DNA of 32,414 nucleotides from Klebsiella pneumoniae (GTDB taxonomy: Bacteria > Myxococcota_A > UBA796 > GCA-2862545): the NCBI GenBank assembly GCA_945861065.1, contig CAMASI010000056.1, forward strand, positions 1-32,414, read 5' to 3'. Under the pieces are notes generated by a model that worked only from the letters and a program-made list of their open reading frames with translations, was not told the DNA's origin and ran no database searches. Positions 31,695 through 32,414 of the stretch are shown here, one piece after another (position 1 is the first letter of the stretch; every line of letters begins with the position of its first letter). The translations under genes were made by a program, and so were the position numbers.

Positions 31695-32183
31695 TTGCCC
31701 CGTGTCAAGGCCTGGATAGCGGGTCCCATGATCACCCTCCTGTTGACGTCCGCGGCTTTTGGCCTGGAATTGGGCAGCTCCCAAACGATTGGGGTCATTG
31801 CCACGCCCACTGGCTCGTTGCCGTCTCTAGACCTGCGAACCGAGAACCTGCTCTTCCAAATCCACGCCCTAGAGTTCGTCAGTGGGTTGGCGAACGAGCT
31901 GCTGCTGCTCGGTGGGGACCTGTACTTCGGAAAATTCAGCCGCCCGATGGGGCAAACGTGGAAGGGTATTGTACAGCCCGGCGTAGGCGTGAGCGTGCTC
32001 GGCGACCCCTTTGTCCTGTACGTCCTCGCGGAGGCCCGCCTTGGGGGCGAGATGACGACCAGCGGCGCAAGGCTAGGCGTATCGGTCGTCCCAGAGTTGG
32101 GTTTGCTGACGGGCGACCCTGACCCCGAACTTGTGGTCGGCGGGGGCGTCCAGTTTTCCGCCTGGTTCGGAGCCGGCAAATAG
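31695..32183 (+). CDS. Small exported outer-membrane-type protein
   Basis: 162 aa from TTG 31695, which gives a normal signal peptide with a charged n-region (MPRVKAWIAGPMITLLLTSAAFG). An ATG at 31728 gives 151 aa with a very short signal; neither has a good ribosome-binding site. The mature part has alternating strands and Gly-rich turns (QPGVGVSVLGDPFVLYVLAEARLGG, RLGVSVVPELGLL, VVGGGVQFSAWFGAGK), pointing to an eight-strand-size beta-barrel of the OmpA/OmpW/OMP_b-brl kind. No family assigned. The TAG stop overlaps the first bases of repeat copy C. Confidence 0.6.
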   Translation: MPRVKAWIAGPMITLLLTSAAFGLELGSSQTIGVIATPTGSLPSLDLRTENLLFQIHALEFVSGLANELLLLGGDLYFGKFSRPMGQTWKGIVQPGVGVSVLGDPFVLYVLAEARLGGEMTTSGARLGVSVVPELGLLTGDPDPELVVGGGVQFSAWFGAGK

Positions 32184-32226
32184 CGGAGCCAGCGACACCC
32201 CATCAACCTGCTCAGACGCCGCTCTA
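32182..32226. repeat. Dispersed repeat family 1, copy C
   Basis: This 45-bp copy is identical in length to copy A and differs at one position (CTCAGACG instead of CTCGGACG). Its first two bases are part of the TAG stop of the preceding gene. AGCGG and CCGCT at the ends can pair. Unlike copy A, the flanks do not extend the stem. A reverse-strand TAG at 32224-32226 is preceded only by a short low-complexity frame. Confidence 0.75.
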
Positions 32227-32414
32227 GCAAGCCTCGGCGAAAAGGGCGGACCGGTCACCGGCATGCGGGCGCGATCCCCACAAGCCGGGCCCGGCCCGCT
32301 CCCGGTCCCGCTCCCGCTCCCGCTCCCGCTCCCGCTCCCGACCCCCGCTCCCGGCGTCGCCCCTGGAAGCGTCAGCGATCATTCTGGAGCTTCTTCGCCA
32401 AGGCTACGAGCATC
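32227..32414. other. Window end without a supported gene
   Basis: These 188 bp contain the hexamer array and no convincing coding region. On the minus strand a short frame ends at TGA 32372-32374 (reading MLVALAKKLQNDR inside the window). A plus-strand frame reads AIILELLRQGYEH at the very end. Either could be the edge of a gene outside the window, but the visible part is too short to decide. Confidence 0.4.
32298..32352. repeat. GCTCCC hexanucleotide tandem array
   Basis: Seven consecutive hexamers lie at 32298-32339, six GCTCCC and one GGTCCC, followed by a degenerate unit and one more GCTCCC at 32347. The array lies outside any supported gene. It is a simple-sequence repeat prone to length change. 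If the minus strand were translated it would give an Arg-Glu repeat, but that frame is short and has a stop close upstream. Confidence 0.85.

Noticed and set aside
9332..32226. CRISPR array
   Set aside because: The three family-1 copies are thousands of bases apart and not separated by regular spacers. No cas gene is present.
32224..32378. Small minus-strand ORF with an Arg-Glu repeat
   Set aside because: It is only about 50 codons, low-complexity, made by the hexamer array, and has an in-frame stop close upstream.
1..32414. tRNA, rRNA or known riboswitch
   Set aside because: No cloverleaf-like segment, rRNA stretch or recognised aptamer was seen on reading the short intergenic gaps. A covariance search would be the proper test.

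Overview
The window is high-G+C bacterial DNA, densely coded on both strands, with many start/stop overlaps (ATGA, GTGA, TGATG) and frequent GTG or TTG starts. The gene content suggests a Gram-negative, probably Myxococcota-like (former deltaproteobacterial) genome. It has a eukaryotic-like Ser/Thr kinase with a zinc ribbon, an ECF sigma factor, several outer-membrane beta-barrel candidates, a Gly/Pro/Asp-rich secreted lipoprotein esterase, ETF:quinone oxidoreductase, and an extracellular-contractile-injection-system (eCIS) core-domain protein. This taxonomic reading is inference; no rRNA, tRNA or other marker is present, and G+C was judged by eye.

Layout. (1) 2-307 is the 3' end of an MBL-fold-like gene. 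It converges on a three-gene minus-strand operon (3937 down to 302): a DUF4157/eCIS-core protein with a second, C-terminal HExxH...EFFA metallopeptidase-like domain, then a HEAT-repeat protein, then a CpXC zinc protein. This is the best candidate for a little-described system. (2) 4089-9330 holds comEC (DNA uptake), a convergent lspA-lgt operon (lipoprotein maturation) whose end overlaps comEC by 104 bp, and ETF-QO. (3) 9380-12027, minus strand: an acidic-linker outer-membrane protein, a small ORF and a TPR protein. (4) 12101-16151, plus strand: a tight operon of an unknown protein, a DnaI/DnaC-like ATPase with DnaJ-type cysteine motifs, an unknown protein, methylmalonyl-CoA epimerase, a NagZ-like hydrolase and an exported unknown protein. 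(5) 19841-16262, minus strand: a beta-barrel protein, a zinc-ribbon Ser/Thr kinase, an ECF sigma factor, a 60-aa membrane peptide and a 76-aa protein, which looks like a signalling module. (6) 19895-27674: two paralogous GNAT-like proteins, a lipoprotein esterase, a eukaryotic-type GABA transaminase, a PuuB/DAO-like flavin oxidase and an S9 peptidase. This looks like a peptide, amine or GABA catabolism neighbourhood. (7) 27758-32183: a membrane-anchored or exported sulfatase-superfamily hydrolase, a class I aminotransferase and a small outer-membrane-type protein.

Non-coding structure. A 44-45 bp sequence is present three times (9338-9382, 16221-16264, 32182-32226), each copy directly behind a gene end and supplying or touching stop codons. 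Its middle copy is one arm of a 124-bp inverted-repeat element. A separate 180-bp palindromic element (30341-30520) exactly fills the gap between two convergent genes. Both families look like bidirectional terminators or MITE/REP-like elements. No CRISPR array, transposase, tRNA or rRNA was seen. No gene-free stretch exceeds about 230 bp.
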